This document shows, piece after piece, positions 61,866-64,000 of a stretch of 64,000 bases of DNA. The translations under genes and the position numbers were made by a program. The notes under the pieces are model-generated. The model saw nothing but the letters and a program-made list of their open reading frames with translations, did not search any database and was not told the origin of the DNA. The stretch spans positions 1 to 64,000 of the forward strand of contig CANKZI010000003.1 of NCBI GenBank assembly GCA_947488595.1. Direction: 5' to 3'. This DNA is from Flavobacteriaceae bacterium (GTDB lineage Bacteria > Bacteroidota > Bacteroidia > Flavobacteriales > Flavobacteriaceae). Numbering within the stretch: the stretch's first letter is position 1; every line of letters begins with the position of its first letter.

Positions 61866-63408
61866 AATCAATAATTTCACTTCCTTCTTTATCAAAAAAG
61901 TGGTATTCCAAAAACGTATAAGCGTCACGTGGTATAATTTTAATCCATTTTTTGTGTTCAAAAAACCATTTTGAACGCATCGATGGAAACCCTTTTGATA
62001 AATAAGCCGCCACAAAAGGATGCACGTTGAGTACAATTTTTTTGTGGGTTTTTAAGAGTCTTTCTAAATCAGAAGCAATCTTATCAATAATCAAAATTGG
62101 AGCTTCAATTTCGCCATTTTCGTTGTTGGGATCTTCTTCTCTGGTTTTGATATTGACTTCTGGTCGTACTCTTTGTCTTGTAATTTGCACCAAACCAAAT
62201 TTGCTTGGCGGCAAAATTTTGTGTTTGGCTTTATCATCACTCATTTCTTCTCGTAAGAAATCAAACAAAACTTTCCTGTTTTCTGGATTGGACATGTCGA
62301 TAAAATCAATAACAATGATACCGCCCATATCACGCAGACGCAATTGTCTGGCGATTTCGGCAGCGGCAATCATATTGACTTCGAGTGCAGTATCTTCTTG
62401 ATTGGAGGCTTTGTTAGAACGGTTTCCGCTGTTGACGTCAATGACGTGCAATGCTTCGGTATGTTCAATAATCAAATAGGCGCCTTTGCTCATCGAAACG
62501 GTTTTGCCGAACGAAGTTTTGATTTGTCTTTCTATGTTGTATTTCTCGAAAATAGGAGTGTCTTTTGATTGATAAAACTTTACGATAGATTGTTTTGAAG
62601 GGGCAATTTCTTGCACATAATCCTTCGTTTGATAAAACAACTCTTCGTCATCGATATGAATGCCACTAAAAGTGTCATTAAAAACATCTCTTAAAATAGA
62701 GGAAGCCCTGTTGAGTTCTCCTAAAATTTTTGATGGATGATGAGCAGTTGGTAATTTTTTACACATTCCCGACCATCTGTCGAGTAATGTTGTTAAGTCT
62801 TTTTCAAGTTCTGCGACTTTTTTGCCTTCGGCTACTGTGCGAACAATAACGCCGAAACCTTTCGGTTTAATGGATTGTACCAATCGTTTAAGACGCTCTT
62901 TTTCTTCTTTTGATTCGATTTTTTGTGATATCGAAACACGGTCAGAAAAAGGAACGAGAACAATAAATCTACCGGCAAGAGAAAGCTCAGAGCTTATTCT
63001 TGGACCTTTTGTAGATATAGGTTCTTTTACGACTTGTACTAAAATTGACTGATTGGCGGTCAAAACATCGGTTATGACGCCATCTTTGTTAATTTCTTTT
63101 TCAAATTGAAAGCTTTTTAAGGAAAAATCTTTGAGTTTACCTGTGCTTAAAAGTTTGATGAATTTCAGTTGGGAAGTCAAATTAGGACCCAAATCGTGAT
63201 AATGTAAAAAGGCGTCTTTTTCGAAACCAACATTTACAAAAGCAGCGTTAAGTCCAGCAACTGGTTTTCGTATTTTGGCGATAAATATATCCCCAACTTG
63301 AAAATTGCTTTTTTCTTCTTCTTTGTGTAATTCAACTAGTTTTCCATCCTTTAATAAGGCAAAATCTACGGCGTCAGGACTTGATCTGATAATCAATTCT
63401 TTATTCAC
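61864..63408 (-). CDS. rng: Ribonuclease G/E family endonuclease
   Basis: Endoribonuclease for rRNA and mRNA processing. I take the GTG at 63408 as start (514 aa) because VNKELIIRSSPDAVDFALLK matches the family's usual N-terminus; the TTG at 63477 would add 23 unlike residues. Order: S1 RNA-binding domain with VGDIFIAKIRKPVAGLNAAF, the 5' sensor region, and the catalytic domain with GAYLIIEHTEALHVIDVNSG and GGIIVIDFIDM holding the two Mg-binding Asp residues. Its length suits RNase G, without the long scaffold tail of RNase E. Confidence 0.93.
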   Translation of the reverse strand: MNKELIIRSSPDAVDFALLKDGKLVELHKEEEKSNFQVGDIFIAKIRKPVAGLNAAFVNVGFEKDAFLHYHDLGPNLTSQLKFIKLLSTGKLKDFSLKSFQFEKEINKDGVITDVLTANQSILVQVVKEPISTKGPRISSELSLAGRFIVLVPFSDRVSISQKIESKEEKERLKRLVQSIKPKGFGVIVRTVAEGKKVAELEKDLTTLLDRWSGMCKKLPTAHHPSKILGELNRASSILRDVFNDTFSGIHIDDEELFYQTKDYVQEIAPSKQSIVKFYQSKDTPIFEKYNIERQIKTSFGKTVSMSKGAYLIIEHTEALHVIDVNSGNRSNKASNQEDTALEVNMIAAAEIARQLRLRDMGGIIVIDFIDMSNPENRKVLFDFLREEMSDDKAKHKILPPSKFGLVQITRQRVRPEVNIKTREEDPNNENGEIEAPILIIDKIASDLERLLKTHKKIVLNVHPFVAAYLSKGFPSMRSKWFFEHKKWIKIIPRDAYTFLEYHFFDKEGSEIID

Positions 63409-63623
63409 TCTGTAAATTTTTATCGAGACTGGGTTTTTCGTTGTTAATTGTTGGAAATAACCTTCAACTAGCAACAATCAACTCTTAGTCTGATGATTGA
63501 ACAATAATTCTAAATCGGTGAATTTGGGTATATAATCTGTATTGTGGTAAACAGTGACTGAATACCTGGACAATAAGCTACAGTACTAAATTCAATTTCA
63601 ATGAACGTTTAATTTTAAAAAGA

Positions 63624-63648
63624 AAAAAGTAGTTTAGAACTACTTTTT
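63624..63648 (-). terminator. Terminator of the HU / small basic protein operon
   Basis: AAAAAGTAGTT (63624-63634) pairs with AACTACTTTTT (63638-63648) around TAG. On the minus strand the stem contains the last two codons and the stop of the 30-residue ORF, so stop and terminator overlap. Confidence 0.8.
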
Positions 63649-63732
63649 CTTTTTGTGACGGTTAGCTCTCGCTCGTTTTTTACGTTTGTGCGTCGCTACC
63701 TTATGTCTTTTTCTTTTTTTACCACTTGGCAT
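63640..63732 (-). CDS. 30-residue very basic protein, probable small ribosomal protein
   Basis: Too short for usual ORF cut-offs. The product begins MPSGKKRKRHKVATHKRKKR and ends ANRHKKKK: 18 of 30 residues are Lys or Arg. I recall the same sequence, nearly unchanged, in many Bacteroidota between HU and RNase G. Its composition and length are those of small ribosomal proteins such as bTHX, or the small bL38 reported from Flavobacterium johnsoniae ribosomes; I cannot decide which, if either. It follows HU by 29 bases and is co-transcribed with it. Confidence 0.8.
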   Translation of the reverse strand: MPSGKKRKRHKVATHKRKKRARANRHKKKK

Positions 63733-63761
63733 AGTTGGTGATTTTGTGATTAATAAATGGT

Positions 63762-64000
63762 TTATTTTGCTTCGTTGTTTGTTTTAACGCCTTCTACAAA
63801 TATTTTAGCAGGCTTAAATGCTGGGATATTGTGTGCCGGTATTTTTATAGTTGTATTCTTTGAGATATTTCTACCTGTTTTTTCTGCTCTGGTCTTGATA
63901 ATAAAACTACCAAAACCTCTTAAATAAACATTATCTCCTGTTTCTAATGAATTTTTAACTTCATCCATAAAGGTTTCAACAGTTGCCTGAACGTCTCCTT
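63762..64000 (-). CDS. HU-family DNA-binding protein, 5' end cut by window
   Basis: Histone-like nucleoid protein. The frame continues past the Met at 63968 to the window edge (GDVQATVETFMDEVKNSL), so the start lies outside. The beta-arm region VYLRGFGSFIIKTRAEKTG, then NPxT-like stretch IPAHNIPAFKPAK, is typical of HU/IHF; the arm tip has PAHN instead of the usual PATG. Ends in a Glu/Ala/Lys tail. Confidence 0.92.
   Translation of the reverse strand, partial: GDVQATVETFMDEVKNSLETGDNVYLRGFGSFIIKTRAEKTGRNISKNTTIKIPAHNIPAFKPAKIFVEGVKTNNEAK

Noticed and set aside
1..64000. Prophage, transposon, toxin-antitoxin or defence island
   Set aside because: No integrase, transposase, restriction, Abi or toxin-like proteins were seen; gene content and codon habits are even across the window.

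Overview
The window reads as chromosomal DNA of a member of the Bacteroidota, most likely family Flavobacteriaceae (Flavobacterium or a close relative). The evidence is the low GC content, the near absence of Shine-Dalgarno sequences, repeated matches to the Bacteroidota promoter consensus (TTTG, 17-23 nt, TAnnTTTG), two proteins with type IX secretion (T9SS) sorting domains, an alternative complex III operon, a geranylgeranylglyceryl-phosphate synthase homologue and DUF2723, DUF3127, DUF3857 and DUF4301 proteins. Nearly everything is core genome. I see no phage, insertion sequence, plasmid, CRISPR or integron signature.

Layout. 1-2.3 kb: 3' part of rplY (L25) and ahcY. 2.4-9.8 kb: a tightly packed plus-strand operon (phosphopantetheinyl transferase, GGGP synthase, PnuC-like transporter, a NadR-like kinase fused to DUF4301, ArfB), then a TPP riboswitch in front of a TonB-dependent receptor, which together suggest a vitamin (probably thiamine) uptake locus. 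9.9-15.5 kb: greA, a HIT protein, a sensor kinase, a flavin reductase-like protein, a DUF3127 protein, aat and ald. 15.5-22.8 kb, minus strand: two DUF3857 transglutaminase-like secreted proteins, a tag gene carrying a nonsense codon, a queuosine-precursor transporter, queG and ruvB. 23-34.7 kb, minus strand: the respiratory block actA-actB-actC-actD-actE-actF followed by cytochrome oxidase subunits II and I, i.e. alternative complex III plus its oxidase. 34.8-40 kb: a SPOR protein, then infB-nusA-rimP read leftwards. 40-52.6 kb: a Usp protein, tRNA-Gln, a DUF2723 membrane protein, a polysaccharide deacetylase, a thioredoxin-fold protein without CxxC, a metallophosphoesterase, polA, a LacI regulator and an ankyrin/DOMON-T9SS pair. 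52.8-55.8 kb: rplM-rpsI-rpsB-tsf. 55.9-61.7 kb: a small anchored protein with a GT-C-like membrane protein, tadA, a SIMPL protein and a large T9SS protein. 61.8-64 kb, minus strand: RNase G, a 30-residue basic protein too short for usual gene finders, and the 3' part of an HU gene.

The most interesting points: (1) the TPP riboswitch/receptor next to a PnuC-like gene and a kinase-DUF4301 fusion; (2) three copies of an interspersed palindromic intergenic element with apparent compensatory pairing between two of them; (3) terminator-like hairpins in the 5' leaders of greA, rimP-nusA-infB and tsf, suggesting attenuation of transcription/translation-factor genes; (4) a premature stop at codon 22 of tag; (5) several proteins that have lost the key residues of their fold (a DUF3857 transglutaminase without its Cys, a thioredoxin without CxxC, a possibly Rieske-like lipoprotein without any His).

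All calls come from reading the sequence and recalled family knowledge. No database search was run. Where several starts were possible I used promoter position, signal peptides and family N-termini.
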